Source: Sphingomonas sp. R647 (GTDB lineage Bacteria; Pseudomonadota; Alphaproteobacteria; Sphingomonadales; Sphingomonadaceae). Taken from it: a stretch of DNA of 64,000 nucleotides. A program made the translations under genes and the position numbers. Position 1 is the first letter of the stretch; each line of letters starts with the position of its first letter. The notes beneath the pieces are model-generated. The model made no database searches. It was given only the letters and a program-made list of their open reading frames with translations, and was not told the DNA's origin. Positions 41,472 to 50,721 of the stretch are shown here, piece by piece. The stretch lies in NCBI RefSeq assembly GCF_020177055.1, contig NZ_JAIQXT010000005.1, positions 1 to 64,000 of the forward strand. The letters run 5' to 3'.

Positions 41472-42578
41472 ATGACCAGCGCCCCCCTGTGGCTTTCCGC
41501 CCCCAGCCGCTTTGCCGCGCTGCCGGTGAACCGTGCGCGCTGGGTGGTGGCTGGGGTCGTGCTGTTGATTATCGGCGCGCTGAGCGTGTTGTTCGTGCCG
41601 CTGCCAGTGCCTGGCGCGACCGGCGCGGGGGCGGATCGGCAGGGCGATGTCGCGCTGTATGAATCGATCGTCGCGGCGGTGGCGCATGGCGAGGGCTATT
41701 ACCGCGCCGCGGCGGATGCGTTGCGGATGGGTGGCTATCCGCTGCGGCCTTTCCTAACCTTTCGCATGCCGGGGCTGGCCGTGGTGCAGGGCGCGTTGCC
41801 CGCTGCGCTCATCCTTGCGATGCTGTACGCGCTCGCACTGGCGACGGCGTGGAGCTGGTACCGTCGGGTGGCCGAGGCGCTGTCGCGCTGGCCCGCACGC
41901 GTGGTGGCGCTGGTGCTGCTCACCGCCGGGATGCTGGCATTCGTGCAGAGCGGGCTGGTAGCATTCCACGAAATCTGGGCGGGGCTGCTCGTCGCGCTCA
42001 GCCTCGCGCTGCGCCGTCCCGGTCGCTGGGTCGAGGCGGCGGCGATTGCGGCAATCGCGATGCTGATCCGCGAGACGGCGGCGCTGTACGTCATCGTCAT
42101 GGCGGGCATCGCCTTTGCCGAGGGGCATCGGCGCGAGGCGGCGGGATGGGCGGCGGCGCTTGGCCTGTTCCTGCTGGTGCTGACCGCGCATGCAGTGGCG
42201 GTGCAGGGCGTGACGGGGCCGCTCGACGCCACGTCGCCGGGCTGGGCGGGGCTGAACGGGTTCGGGTTGTTCGTCCGCGCGATGACGCTGGCGACGGGGT
42301 TGCAGCTGCTGCCCCCCGCACTGGCCGCGATCCTGACTGCGCTGGCGCTGTTCGGCTGGGCCTGCTGGCGCGACCCGCTGGGGCTGCGCGCGCTCGCCAC
42401 CTTCTGCGGCTATGCGCTGGTGATCAGCCTGTTTGCGCGGCTCGACACCTTTTACTGGGGGCTGATTATCGCGCCGGCGTTTCTGATCGGGCTCGCCTTC
42501 GTGCCGGATGGCCTGCGCGACCTGTGGGTCCGCGCGCGCGGCAGGCGGCGGGTGGTCGTGACGCAGGTTGCGCGCTAG
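41472..42578 (+). CDS. Polytopic membrane protein, glycosyltransferase-like
   Basis: A protein of 368 residues with about nine hydrophobic segments. The early soluble stretch DRQGDVALYESIVAAVAHGEGYYRAAADALR resembles the first periplasmic loop of membrane glycosyltransferases that use lipid-linked sugars (PMT/ArnT/DUF2029 relatives), with an acidic residue before a YY pair. I cannot tell a donor or acceptor. It lies between ubiB and coaBC and may be co-transcribed with either, though no overlap is present. Confidence 0.65.
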   Translation: MTSAPLWLSAPSRFAALPVNRARWVVAGVVLLIIGALSVLFVPLPVPGATGAGADRQGDVALYESIVAAVAHGEGYYRAAADALRMGGYPLRPFLTFRMPGLAVVQGALPAALILAMLYALALATAWSWYRRVAEALSRWPARVVALVLLTAGMLAFVQSGLVAFHEIWAGLLVALSLALRRPGRWVEAAAIAAIAMLIRETAALYVIVMAGIAFAEGHRREAAGWAAALGLFLLVLTAHAVAVQGVTGPLDATSPGWAGLNGFGLFVRAMTLATGLQLLPPALAAILTALALFGWACWRDPLGLRALATFCGYALVISLFARLDTFYWGLIIAPAFLIGLAFVPDGLRDLWVRARGRRRVVVTQVAR

Positions 42579-42588
42579 AGATTATCCG

Positions 42589-43767
42589 ATGAAGCGTATC
42601 CTTCTTATCGTCGGCGGCGGCATCGCGGCGTACAAGGCGTGCGAGCTGGTCCGCCTGATCCGCAAGGCGGGGCATTCCGTCACCTGCGTCGTGACCGCAG
42701 GCGGGCAGCATTTCGTGACGCCGATGACGCTCGCCGCACTATCCGAGAACCAGGTCTATACGACCCTGTGGGACCTCAAGGACGAGGCCGAGATGGGGCA
42801 TATCCAGCTCAGCCGCGCCGCCGATCTCGTTGTCGTCGCGCCCGCCACGGCGGACCTGATGGCGAAGATGGCGGCGGGAATTGCCGACGATCTCGCCACC
42901 ACGCTGCTGCTCGCCACCGACAAGCCGGTGCTGGCAGCGCCCGCGATGAATGTGCGGATGTGGCAGCACGCGGCGACGCAGCGCAACGTCGCCACGCTGC
43001 GCGCCGATGGCGTGACCGTGCTGGAGCCTGATGAGGGGCCGATGGCGTGCGGTGAGTTCGGTGCCGGTCGCCTGCCCGAGCCGGACGCGATCCTGCGCGC
43101 GATCGGGGATGCGCTGACGCCGTCATCGGGTCGGCTCGCGGGCAAGCATGTTCTGGTCACCGCCGGGCCGACGCATGAGCCGATCGATCCGGTGCGCTAC
43201 ATCGCCAACCGTTCGTCGGGGAAGCAGGGCTTTGCGATTGCCGGAGCACTTGCGGCGCTGGGCGCGCGGGTGACGCTGGTTGCCGGTCCGGTTGCGCTGC
43301 CGACGCCAGCGGGTGTGGAGCGGGTCGATGTCGAGACTGCGCGCGAGATGGCGGCGGCGGTCGATGCCGCGTTGCCGGCCGATGCCGCAGTGATGGTCGC
43401 GGCGGTCGCCGACTGGCGCGCGGGCGATGTGGGGGAACAGAAGATCAAGAAGGGCGACGCCGCCGCCCCCGCGCTGGCGCTGGTTGAGAACCCCGATATT
43501 CTGGCCGGTCTGGCCCATGGCGCAAAGCGGCCGCGCCTCGTCATCGGTTTCGCCGCCGAAACCGAACGGGTGGTCGAACATGCGGTCGCTAAACGTACGC
43601 GCAAAGGCGCAGACTGGATTGTCGCCAACGATGTTTCAGGCGATGTCATGGGGGGCGATGCCAATCTTGTTCATCTTGTCACGGCGTCGGGGGTCGAAAG
43701 CTGGGAGCGGCTGGCCAAGGCCGATGTCGCACGCCGCCTCGCTGAACGGATCGCCGATGCGCTTTAA
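42589..43767 (+). CDS. coaBC: Bifunctional CoaBC (coenzyme A synthesis)
   Basis: A protein of 392 residues joining 4'-phosphopantothenate to cysteine (CoaB, C-terminal) and decarboxylating the product (CoaC, N-terminal, FMN-dependent). CoaC motifs: PAMNVRMW and the cysteine in MACGEFGAGRLPEP; CoaB motif: GPTHEPIDPVRYIANRSSGKQG. The ATG at 42589 gives MKRILLIVGGGIAAYKACEL, the usual start. The stop overlaps the following lipoprotein gene, and dut comes next, an order common in alphaproteobacteria. The window also has coaX, another CoA-pathway gene. Confidence 0.95.
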   Translation: MKRILLIVGGGIAAYKACELVRLIRKAGHSVTCVVTAGGQHFVTPMTLAALSENQVYTTLWDLKDEAEMGHIQLSRAADLVVVAPATADLMAKMAAGIADDLATTLLLATDKPVLAAPAMNVRMWQHAATQRNVATLRADGVTVLEPDEGPMACGEFGAGRLPEPDAILRAIGDALTPSSGRLAGKHVLVTAGPTHEPIDPVRYIANRSSGKQGFAIAGALAALGARVTLVAGPVALPTPAGVERVDVETAREMAAAVDAALPADAAVMVAAVADWRAGDVGEQKIKKGDAAAPALALVENPDILAGLAHGAKRPRLVIGFAAETERVVEHAVAKRTRKGADWIVANDVSGDVMGGDANLVHLVTASGVESWERLAKADVARRLAERIADAL

Positions 43768-44557
43768 GCTCTCACTCCTGCTGCTCCCGCTGTTGATCGC
43801 CGGATGCGCCGCCGATCGGGCGAGCACGCCGTCCAGTCCCAAGCTGTTCACCCAGGGCTTTGGCGCCAAGCCGAGCGCCGCGCCGACGCTCTACGTCGTG
43901 GTGCATGGCGATGGTGCGCGGACCAAGGTCGACACCAGTGACTTCGCGCGCACGCTGGCCGCCGCCGAGCCGGGCAGTGCAGTCGTGCGGCTGCTGCGCC
44001 CCGGTTACTCGGACGGCGCGGGCGGCCAGTCGCCGGGTACGCGCGGCACGAGCAGCACCGACGATTACAGCGCCGAGCGGATTGCCGCGGTCGGCGACGC
44101 CATTGCCGCGCTGCGCACCCGTTATCGCCGCGCGCGGGTGGTCGCGATCGGCGAGGCGGGGGGCGCGATCGTCGTCGCGAACCTTGCCGGTCTGCGTCCG
44201 GGGCTCGTCGACGGCATCGTCCTCGTCTCCTGCCCTTGCGCGCTGCCCGAATGGCGTAAGTTCATCGCCGCGCGCGAGCCCAACGAGCCGCGCTGGAAGG
44301 AGAAGCTGATCAGCCTCGATCCGCTGCAGACCGCTGGCGGCATCCAGCCGGGGCTGCGCGCGGCGATCCTGATCGGCGGCGCGGACACCCGCGTCCCTGC
44401 CCGCTTCTCCCGCAGCTATGCCGAGGCGCTGAGCCTGCGCGGCATCGCCACCGATTTTCGCATCATCCCCGACCGCACCGCGCCGGTGCTGGAAGACCCA
44501 CAGGTGATCGAGGCGACCCGTCGCCTCGCCGCGGCGCTGCCGAGGCGCACGTCGTGA
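43757..44557 (+). CDS. Lipoprotein of alpha/beta-hydrolase type
   Basis: A protein of 266 residues. It opens [20 protein letters not shown], a lipoprotein signal with lipobox LIAGC, so it is probably anchored in the outer or inner membrane. The rest reads like an alpha/beta hydrolase: LYVVVHGDG near the start and [14 protein letters not shown], where a nucleophile elbow would be expected as GxSxG; here it is GEAGG, so the serine is absent. A late [11 protein letters not shown] resembles the acid loop. It may be a non-catalytic member. The start lies within the end of coaBC. Confidence 0.7.
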   Translation: MRFKLSLLLLPLLIAGCAADRASTPSSPKLFTQGFGAKPSAAPTLYVVVHGDGARTKVDTSDFARTLAAAEPGSAVVRLLRPGYSDGAGGQSPGTRGTSSTDDYSAERIAAVGDAIAALRTRYRRARVVAIGEAGGAIVVANLAGLRPGLVDGIVLVSCPCALPEWRKFIAAREPNEPRWKEKLISLDPLQTAGGIQPGLRAAILIGGADTRVPARFSRSYAEALSLRGIATDFRIIPDRTAPVLEDPQVIEATRRLAAALPRRTS

Positions 44558-45000
44558 GCGCGCCGATCTCGATCCGCCTGATGCGGCTCCCGCACGGCGA
44601 GGGCCTGCCGCTGCCCGCCTATGCGACTGCGGGCGCGGCGGGTATGGATGTCGTTGCGGCGGAGGATCTGGTGCTCGCCCCCGGTGCGCGCCACGCGGTC
44701 GCCACCGGCTTCGCCATCGCGATTCCCGCCGGTTTTGAGGTGCAGGTGCGCCCGCGCTCCGGCCTTGCGCTCAAGCACGGCATCACCTGCCTCAACACGC
44801 CCGGCACGATCGACGAGGATTATCGCGGCGAGGTGAAGGTGATCCTTGCCAATCTTGGCGACGAACCCTTCACCATCGTGCGCGGAGAACGGATTGCACA
44901 GCTCGTCCCCGCGCCGGTCCAGCACGCGGTGTTCGAGGAGGTTGCGGCGCTCGACGACACGGCGCGCGGCGGCGGCGGGTTTGGATCAACCGGACGATGA
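44554..45000 (+). CDS. dut: dUTP diphosphatase
   Basis: A trimeric dUTPase of 148 residues that keeps uracil out of DNA and supplies dUMP. All five motifs are visible: [34 protein letters not shown] and the flexible tail [11 protein letters not shown]. The GTG start at 44554 overlaps the lipoprotein stop by 4 bases, and its stop overlaps the next gene by 4 bases. Confidence 0.96.
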   Translation: MSAPISIRLMRLPHGEGLPLPAYATAGAAGMDVVAAEDLVLAPGARHAVATGFAIAIPAGFEVQVRPRSGLALKHGITCLNTPGTIDEDYRGEVKVILANLGDEPFTIVRGERIAQLVPAPVQHAVFEEVAALDDTARGGGGFGSTGR

Positions 45001-45413
45001 TCACGGTCACGGCCCTCGCGCTGACGCTTGCCGCCGTGCAGGGCGATCTGGCCCCGACGCAGGATGCCCCCGCGCCGGCAGCAATCGATTGGGAGAGCCT
45101 GCCGGCCCTACCCTATCGCGAGGCGCCGAGCATGACCCCGGCGATGCACGATTGGGCACGCGGGCAGGTCAATGCGCGCAAATGTCGTGCGCGGCGGCTG
45201 GTCGACGGGCGTCCGGCGGTGCGGATCGAGGTTGCGGTGCTGGTCGATGAAGAGGGTGTGCGCACCACCATCCCGCGCGCGACCGGCTGTCCGACGGTGG
45301 AGCAATATGCCGCAGGGCTGGTCGCGGGCTTTTCGCGCAATAACCTGACCCAGCGCACCGCTGCGCCGACCGCCTGGTATCGCGCGACGGTGACCTTCGC
45401 CTGGCGGCAATGA
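44997..45413 (+). CDS. Small secreted hypothetical protein
   Basis: A protein of 138 residues with a short signal-like start ([16 protein letters not shown]). The body contains [36 protein letters not shown] and ends [11 protein letters not shown], a pattern like TonB C-terminal-type domains (strand-helix-strand ending in a beta strand), though I cannot assign it firmly. It overlaps dut before it and moeB after it by 4 bases each, so it is part of a tightly packed operon from coaBC to the DsrE-like gene. Confidence 0.65.
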   Translation: MITVTALALTLAAVQGDLAPTQDAPAPAAIDWESLPALPYREAPSMTPAMHDWARGQVNARKCRARRLVDGRPAVRIEVAVLVDEEGVRTTIPRATGCPTVEQYAAGLVAGFSRNNLTQRTAAPTAWYRATVTFAWRQ

Positions 45414-46162
45414 ATTTTTCCGACGCCGAACTCGAACGCTATGCCCGCCATATCGTGCTGCCCGAGATCGGCGGCGCGGGCCAGGCGGCCCTGAAGGCGG
45501 CGCGGGTGCTGGTGGTGGGCGCTGGCGGGATTGGCTCTCCAGCGTTGCAGTATCTGGCGGCGGCCGGAGTGGGGCAGATCACGGTTGTCGATGACGATCG
45601 GGTCGATCTGTCGAACCTGCAGCGGCAGACGATTTTCAGCACCGAGGATGCGGGGCAATCCAAGGCAGTCGCAGCGCTGACCCGGGCTGAGGCTATCAAT
45701 CCCCATATCGAAGTTCGGGCTTGGCAGGTCCGCCTCGATGGCAGCAACGTGGACGAATATGTCCGTGGCAACGACGTCATCCTCGACGGAACCGACAATT
45801 TCGAGACCCGCCTGCTCGTCGCCGACGCAGCCCTTCGCCATCGCATTCCGCTCGTCAGCGCGGCGGTCGGGCGGTTCGAGGGGCAGCTTGGCGTGTTTCG
45901 CGGGTGGGAGGCGGACAAGCCCTGCTACCGCTGCTTCGTCGGCGCCGATCCGGAGACGGCAGGCATCAACTGCGCCGAACAGGGCGTGCTCGGCGCGCTG
46001 ACCGGGATCATGGGCAGCCTTGCCGCGCTGGAGGTAATCCGCGCGATCCATCCGTTCGGGGAGGACAGCGCGGGCAAGCTGTTGCTCGCCGACACGCTGG
46101 CGCTGCGCTTCCGCACGCTGACCCTGCCCAAGGACCCGGGGTGCCCCACATGCGCGGCCTGA
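45410..46162 (+). CDS. moeB: MoeB/ThiF family adenylyltransferase
   Basis: A protein of 250 residues that adenylates the C-terminal glycine of MoaD or ThiS-type sulfur carriers. The nucleotide loop VGAGGIGSPALQYLAAAGVG, DLSNLQRQ, the NFETRLL region (usually 'NF.TR') and zinc cysteines CYRC and CPTC are visible. The catalytic role could serve molybdopterin or thiamine; there is no rhodanese domain. It overlaps the upstream gene by 4 bases and the following DsrE-like gene by 13. Confidence 0.9.
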   Translation: MNFSDAELERYARHIVLPEIGGAGQAALKAARVLVVGAGGIGSPALQYLAAAGVGQITVVDDDRVDLSNLQRQTIFSTEDAGQSKAVAALTRAEAINPHIEVRAWQVRLDGSNVDEYVRGNDVILDGTDNFETRLLVADAALRHRIPLVSAAVGRFEGQLGVFRGWEADKPCYRCFVGADPETAGINCAEQGVLGALTGIMGSLAALEVIRAIHPFGEDSAGKLLLADTLALRFRTLTLPKDPGCPTCAA

Positions 46163-46509
46163 CGCTGATCGTCGCGACCGGCGATGTCGAACGCTTCCGC
46201 GCCGCGCTCGCGCTCGCCTGCGCCCATGCCGCGCTGGGTGGGCAGGCGCGCGTCTATGCGCATGAGGCTGCGGTGCCGTTGCTGGTCCCCGGCGGCGATC
46301 CCGATGATGCCGCACTGCCCGCGCATGGCTTTGCAACGCGCGCGCAACTGCTCGCCGAGGCGCATCAGGCCGGGGTGCGCCTGATCGCCTGCCAGACCGG
46401 CCTCGCCGCCGCCGGCCTCAGCTTCGACGCGCTCGCCGCCGGGACCGAGCCCGGCGGACTGATTTCGCTGATGGCTGACCTCGGCGACGCCCGGCTGGTC
46501 GCGTTTTAG
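46150..46509 (+). CDS. DsrE-like protein
   Basis: A protein of 119 residues, MRGLTLIVATGDVERFRAALALA, with the flavodoxin-like DsrE/TusD fold pattern: an opening strand, ALACAHAALGGQARVYAHEAA and a single cysteine at IACQTGL where DsrE proteins carry their active-site cysteine. Such proteins relay sulfur or are peroxiredoxin-like. Overlap with moeB, a sulfur-carrier enzyme, suggests a sulfur-transfer link, but this is inferred. It is the last gene of the operon. Confidence 0.75.
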   Translation: MRGLTLIVATGDVERFRAALALACAHAALGGQARVYAHEAAVPLLVPGGDPDDAALPAHGFATRAQLLAEAHQAGVRLIACQTGLAAAGLSFDALAAGTEPGGLISLMADLGDARLVAF

Positions 46510-46512
46510 CCG

Positions 46513-47847
46513 TTACTGTGCCGGGAACGCCTGCCGCTTGCCGCCGGCCTTGTGGACGACGCCCTGGCGCATCACGAACTCGACCTGTTCCATCCGCTTG
46601 ATGTCGTCGAGCGGGCTGCCCGTCACCGCGATGATGTCGGCGTGCTTGCCCGGCGCGATCGAGCCGATGCTGTCCGCCCGCCCGAGCGCTTCGGCAGCGT
46701 TGAGCGTGGCCGTCTTGAGCGCCATCGCGGGGGTCATCCCCGCCTTCACCATCATCGAAAACTCCTGCGCATTGTCACCGTGGCGCGAGACGCCGCTGTC
46801 GGTTCCGAATGCGACCTTCACCCCTGCCGCATAGGCTTTGCTGTGGCTGGCAAAGGCGGCGGCGGCGGCTTCCTCCGCCTTGGGGATCACTGCGGGCGGG
46901 AGCAGCCCCTTGCGCGCCTGTTCCAGCGCCGCGGCGGGCGCCATCATCGTCGGGACGAGCCAGGTGCCGTTCTTCTTCATCATCGCGATCGTCTCGTCGT
47001 CGAGGAACGACCCGTGATCAACCGTGTCCACGCCGGCAGCGACCGCCGCCTTGGTCCCGGCGGCAGCATGGCTGTGCGTCGCGACCTTGCGACCCAGGCC
47101 ATGCGCGGTGTCGATGATCGCCGTCATCTCCGCATCCGTCATCGCGCGGCCAAGCCCGCCCGATACGTTCGAGAGCACGCCGCCGGTGGACATATATTTG
47201 ATCACCTGCGCCCCCAGCGCGATCTGCTGACGCACCGCGCGGGTGCAATCCTCGGGGCCGTCGCAGGTGTTGATCTGATGCTTGTGGATCGCGTCGGCGA
47301 ACACCTCGGCCACGCCGTTGGTGCCATCGGCATGGCCGCCGGAGACCGAGATCGAATTGCCGGCGTTGATGATGGTCGGCCCGGCAATGTCTCCACGCTC
47401 GACGCCTTCACGCAGTGCACGCATCCCCCGCGCGCTCCCGCCCAGGTCACGCACAGTGGTAAAGCCAGCCTCGAGTGTGACCCGGGCATTGGCGACCGCA
47501 TGCATCATGTCATCGGCATCGTCGCGGTTGAGCGCGGTCAGCCGGTCGCGCAGCGGATCGCCGCCAATCCCCCACAAATGCACATGCATGTCGACCAGCC
47601 CCGGCATCACGAACCGGTCCTTGAGGTCGATCAGCTCCGCCCCGCCCTCGGGCGCGACGAAGCCGTCGCGGATTTCCGCCACCTTGCCGTCGCGTACCAC
47701 GATCGTGCTCGGCCCGCGCGGCGCCTCACCGGGCTTGGCGAGCAAGGTGCCGGCGTGGATGAACTTGACCTTGGCCGGCGCGACCGTCTGGGCCGCGAGC
47801 GGCGTCGCAGCGAGCAACGCAATGGTGACGGCGGCGATTCGACGCAT
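46513..47847 (-). CDS. Secreted metal-dependent amidohydrolase (imidazolonepropionase/prolidase-like)
   Basis: A protein of 444 residues with a signal peptide (cleavage near PLAAQ). Metal ligands and catalytic residues appear in VDMHVHLW (HxH), QVIKYMSTGG (the lysine), THSHAAAGT and AFGTDSGVS (the Asp). Close relatives are periplasmic dipeptidases cleaving Xaa-Pro or similar bonds. The ATG at 47847 has GGGAGAG about 6 bases upstream; the longer frame is unsupported. It converges on the DsrE-like gene with 3 bases between the ends. Confidence 0.88.
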   Translation of the reverse strand: MRRIAAVTIALLAATPLAAQTVAPAKVKFIHAGTLLAKPGEAPRGPSTIVVRDGKVAEIRDGFVAPEGGAELIDLKDRFVMPGLVDMHVHLWGIGGDPLRDRLTALNRDDADDMMHAVANARVTLEAGFTTVRDLGGSARGMRALREGVERGDIAGPTIINAGNSISVSGGHADGTNGVAEVFADAIHKHQINTCDGPEDCTRAVRQQIALGAQVIKYMSTGGVLSNVSGGLGRAMTDAEMTAIIDTAHGLGRKVATHSHAAAGTKAAVAAGVDTVDHGSFLDDETIAMMKKNGTWLVPTMMAPAAALEQARKGLLPPAVIPKAEEAAAAAFASHSKAYAAGVKVAFGTDSGVSRHGDNAQEFSMMVKAGMTPAMALKTATLNAAEALGRADSIGSIAPGKHADIIAVTGSPLDDIKRMEQVEFVMRQGVVHKAGGKRQAFPAQ

Positions 47848-47896
47848 GAAACTCTCCCCTGTTTGCGCCAGCCTAGGCGCTGACAGGGGATACTGG

Positions 47897-48271
47897 CTAG
47901 CCTCCGCGCATGGTGATCGATGGCGGGTCGCTCGCCGGGAAGCTGTCGTCGAGCTCGTCGTCCAGCTCGGCCTCCTGCTTGTTTCGCGCGACGCTCGCCT
48001 CCATCCGGGCGATCTGCTCGGGCGTCGCCTGCCCCTGATGCTGCGCCTTCCAGCGGGCATAGGGCATGCCATAGACCAGCTCGCGCGCGACATCGCGGTC
48101 GAGTTCTCCACCGCTCGCCTCACTCACCCAGTCGCCCAGACAGTTGCGGCAAAAGCCCGCAAGGCCCATCAGTTCGATATTCTCGGCATCGGTGCGGTGG
48201 CGCAGATGGCGGACCAGTCGGCGGAACGCCTGAGCGGCAATGCGGTCGTCAAGTTTGTCCAGCGTTGTCAC
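47897..48271 (-). CDS. DUF1244 domain protein
   Basis: A protein of 124 residues. The N-terminal two-thirds carry the DUF1244 signature HLRHRTDAENIELMGLAGFC followed by RNCLGDW, with two cysteines that may bind metal. The C-terminal part is a helical, acidic tail ending SFPASDPPSIT, a short motif seen at the end of several small sphingomonad proteins. Function unknown. The GTG at 48271 has GGAGG 7 bases upstream. It is divergent from pyruvate kinase. Confidence 0.85.
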   Translation of the reverse strand: MTTLDKLDDRIAAQAFRRLVRHLRHRTDAENIELMGLAGFCRNCLGDWVSEASGGELDRDVARELVYGMPYARWKAQHQGQATPEQIARMEASVARNKQEAELDDELDDSFPASDPPSITMRGG

Positions 48272-48346
48272 AATGACGCCTCCACAGTTGAATAGTGCGC
48301 ATTTGGCGTTAGGGACCGGCACAGACAAGACATGGAGAATTCGGCG

Positions 48347-49804
48347 ATGACGAAGGCAATGGCACCGCGGTCGCGCAAGGTGCGCGTTCTGGCGACGCTC
48401 GGCCCCGCCAGCAATTCGCCGGAGATGATCGCCGCGCTCCATGCTGCGGGCGCCGACGCCTTCCGCATCAACATGAGCCATGGCGACCAGGAATCGAAGA
48501 TCCCGGTGATCCAGGCGATCCGCGCGCTGGAGAAATCCACCGGCCGCCCGACCACGATCCTGGCCGACCTTCAGGGGCCCAAGCTGCGCGTCGGCAAGTT
48601 CGCCGACGGCAAGGTAACGCTGGCGACCGGCACATCCTTCCGCCTCGACCGCGACCCGACGCCGGGCGATGCGACCCGCGTCGAGCTGCCGCATCGCGAG
48701 ATTTTCGAGGCGGTGACCGAGGGCGCGCGGCTGTTGCTGGACGACGGCAAGATGGTGCTGCGCGTCACCGGCTATGGCGTCGGCTATATCGACACGCGGG
48801 TCGAGGTTGGTGGAGTCCTGTCCAATTCCAAGGGGTTGAACGTCCCCGACATGGTCCTGCCGATGGCTGCGCTGACCGAGAAGGACCGCAGCGACCTTGC
48901 CTTCGCGGTCGAGCAGAAGGTCGACTGGATCGCCCTGTCGTTCGTGCAGCGGCCCGAGGATCTGGCCGAGGCGCGCCGCCTGATCGGACCGGACGGCCCG
49001 GCGCTGCTCGCCAAGATCGAAAAGCCAAGTGCGGTCGCGCGGCTCGATGAGATCGTCGAGGCGTGCGACGGCGTGATGGTCGCGCGCGGCGATCTGGGCG
49101 TCGAACTGCCGCCACAGAATTTGCCCCCGATGCAGAAGCGGATCGTCGAAACCTCGCGCCGCATGGGCCGCCCGGTGATCGTCGCGACGCAGATGCTCGA
49201 ATCGATGATCACCTCGCCCTCCCCGACCCGCGCGGAAGTCTCGGACGTCGCCACTGCAGTCTATGACGGCGCCGACGCGATCATGCTGTCGGCCGAGAGC
49301 GCCGCGGGCCAGTGGCCGATCGAATCGGTGACGATGATGGACGCGATCGCCGATTCGGTGGAGCGCGATCCGGCGCATGGCGACCGCGTGCACTTCACCG
49401 TGATGAAGCCCGATCCCACCACCGCCGACGCGCTCGCCGAAGCGGCCAAGACGATTGCGGCGAATGTGTCGGCGAGTGCGATCATCTGCTTCACCATGTC
49501 AGGCTCCACCGCCCGCCGCATCGCGCGTGAGCGCCCGTCGGTGCCGATCCTGGTGCTGACGCCCAAGGCGGAGACGGCACGGCGCATGGGCCTGCTGTGG
49601 GGCACCCACGCGGTCCACACCCGCGATGTCGATTCGTTCGAGGACATGGTCGCCAAGGCAAAGCGCATGGCGATGCGCCACGGCATCGCCAAGGGCGGCG
49701 ACCGCGTGGTGGTCTGCGCCGGCGTCCCGTTCGGCACGCCAGGCTCGACCAACGTGCTGCACGTCGTGACGATCGTCGGCGACGAGTTGAAGGGACGGAG
49801 TTAA
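48347..49804 (+). CDS. pyk: Pyruvate kinase
   Basis: A glycolytic enzyme of 485 residues that makes pyruvate and ATP from phosphoenolpyruvate and ADP. It has RKVRVLATLGPASNSPEMI at the start, the INMSHGD region, and the active-site lysine signature LLAKIEKPSAV, then GVMVARGDLGVELP and MLSAESAAGQWPIE. An allosteric C-terminal domain is complete. I use the ATG at 48347 (GGAG 9 bases upstream); one at 48332 is possible. It ends overlapping the convergent HAD hydrolase by 4 bases. Confidence 0.96.
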   Translation: MTKAMAPRSRKVRVLATLGPASNSPEMIAALHAAGADAFRINMSHGDQESKIPVIQAIRALEKSTGRPTTILADLQGPKLRVGKFADGKVTLATGTSFRLDRDPTPGDATRVELPHREIFEAVTEGARLLLDDGKMVLRVTGYGVGYIDTRVEVGGVLSNSKGLNVPDMVLPMAALTEKDRSDLAFAVEQKVDWIALSFVQRPEDLAEARRLIGPDGPALLAKIEKPSAVARLDEIVEACDGVMVARGDLGVELPPQNLPPMQKRIVETSRRMGRPVIVATQMLESMITSPSPTRAEVSDVATAVYDGADAIMLSAESAAGQWPIESVTMMDAIADSVERDPAHGDRVHFTVMKPDPTTADALAEAAKTIAANVSASAIICFTMSGSTARRIARERPSVPILVLTPKAETARRMGLLWGTHAVHTRDVDSFEDMVAKAKRMAMRHGIAKGGDRVVVCAGVPFGTPGSTNVLHVVTIVGDELKGRS

Positions 49805-50409
49805 GTCGGCAACAGCCCGGCGTCGATCAATTCGCGCCGGGCGTCGGCCTCTTCGGTAAACAGCACCGACCGGATCCCCAGCGCCCGCGCGCCCGCCACA
49901 TTCGCGGCATTGTCGTCGATGAACACCGCCTCGTGCGGCTCAAGCCCGAAGCGGGCGAGCGCGAGGTGGTAGATGGCGGGGTCGGGCTTCACCAGCTTCT
50001 CGTCGCCCGAGACGACGACGTCGCGGAAGCGGTCGAATAGCTGCGGCCATTCCGCGCGGAACGGCGGCCAGAATTCGTGGCTGAAATTCGTGATCGCGAA
50101 CAACGGCACGCCCGCCGCATCCAGCTCTGCGACCAGTTCGTGCATGCCCGGCACCGGGCCGCCGACGCTTTCATTGAAGCGCGGGCCCCAGGCGGCAATC
50201 AGGTCGGCATGCTGCGGATAGCGCGCAATCAGCTCGGCCGAGGTATCCGCGAAATCGCGACCGGCATCATGCTGGAAATGCCAGTCGACCGTGACGACAT
50301 CGCGCACAAACGCTTCGAGCGCCCGATCGTCACCGATCAGGCGCTCGTAAAGATAGCGCGGGTGCCAGGTGAAAAGGACGTTGCCGATATCGAAGATAAC
50401 GGCGCGCAC
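49801..50409 (-). CDS. HAD-family hydrolase (YihX-like)
   Basis: A protein of 202 residues. Motif I is FDIGNVLF, with the nucleophile Asp followed by I-G rather than the usual DxD, as in the group that includes YihX (alpha-glucose-1-phosphate phosphatase) and epoxide-hydrolase N-domains. Motif II is ITNFS, motif III KPDPAIY, and motif IV IDDNAANV. The substrate is uncertain. It converges on pyruvate kinase and lies downstream of rpmJ by 22 bases. Confidence 0.88.
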   Translation of the reverse strand: MRAVIFDIGNVLFTWHPRYLYERLIGDDRALEAFVRDVVTVDWHFQHDAGRDFADTSAELIARYPQHADLIAAWGPRFNESVGGPVPGMHELVAELDAAGVPLFAITNFSHEFWPPFRAEWPQLFDRFRDVVVSGDEKLVKPDPAIYHLALARFGLEPHEAVFIDDNAANVAGARALGIRSVLFTEEADARRELIDAGLLPT

Positions 50410-50431
50410 GTCCCTGTCGCCTGCGCCGGGA

Positions 50432-50557
50432 TTAGCCCTGGCGGGCCTTGAAGCGACGCTGCGTCTTGTTGATGACGTACACGCGACCGCGACGACGGAT
50501 CACGCGGTTGTCGCGGTGACGCCCCTTGAGCGACTTCAGGCTGTTCACGATCTTCAT
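50432..50557 (-). CDS. rpmJ: 50S ribosomal protein L36
   Basis: A 41-residue protein read by hand: [20 protein letters not shown] at the start, ending [10 protein letters not shown]. It is the longer, cysteine-free form of L36, which does not bind zinc, common in alphaproteobacteria. The stop is at 50432. The gene is normally alone at this place in sphingomonads, apart from the spc operon. Confidence 0.95.
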   Translation of the reverse strand: MKIVNSLKSLKGRHRDNRVIRRRGRVYVINKTQRRFKARQG

Positions 50558-50721
50558 GACCGATTCTCTACTATCTTGAATTGTGGCGGGTGCCGGAAAG
50601 AGGCGCTCGCCTAGAGGGCACGGCCCGACAAGTCAAGGAAAGCTTGGCAACGGAACCCGCATCCTCGTAACGATGTTGAGCCGTTGAGCCGTGGCGTGTG
50701 CACGGCAGGAGGATGTGTCCG

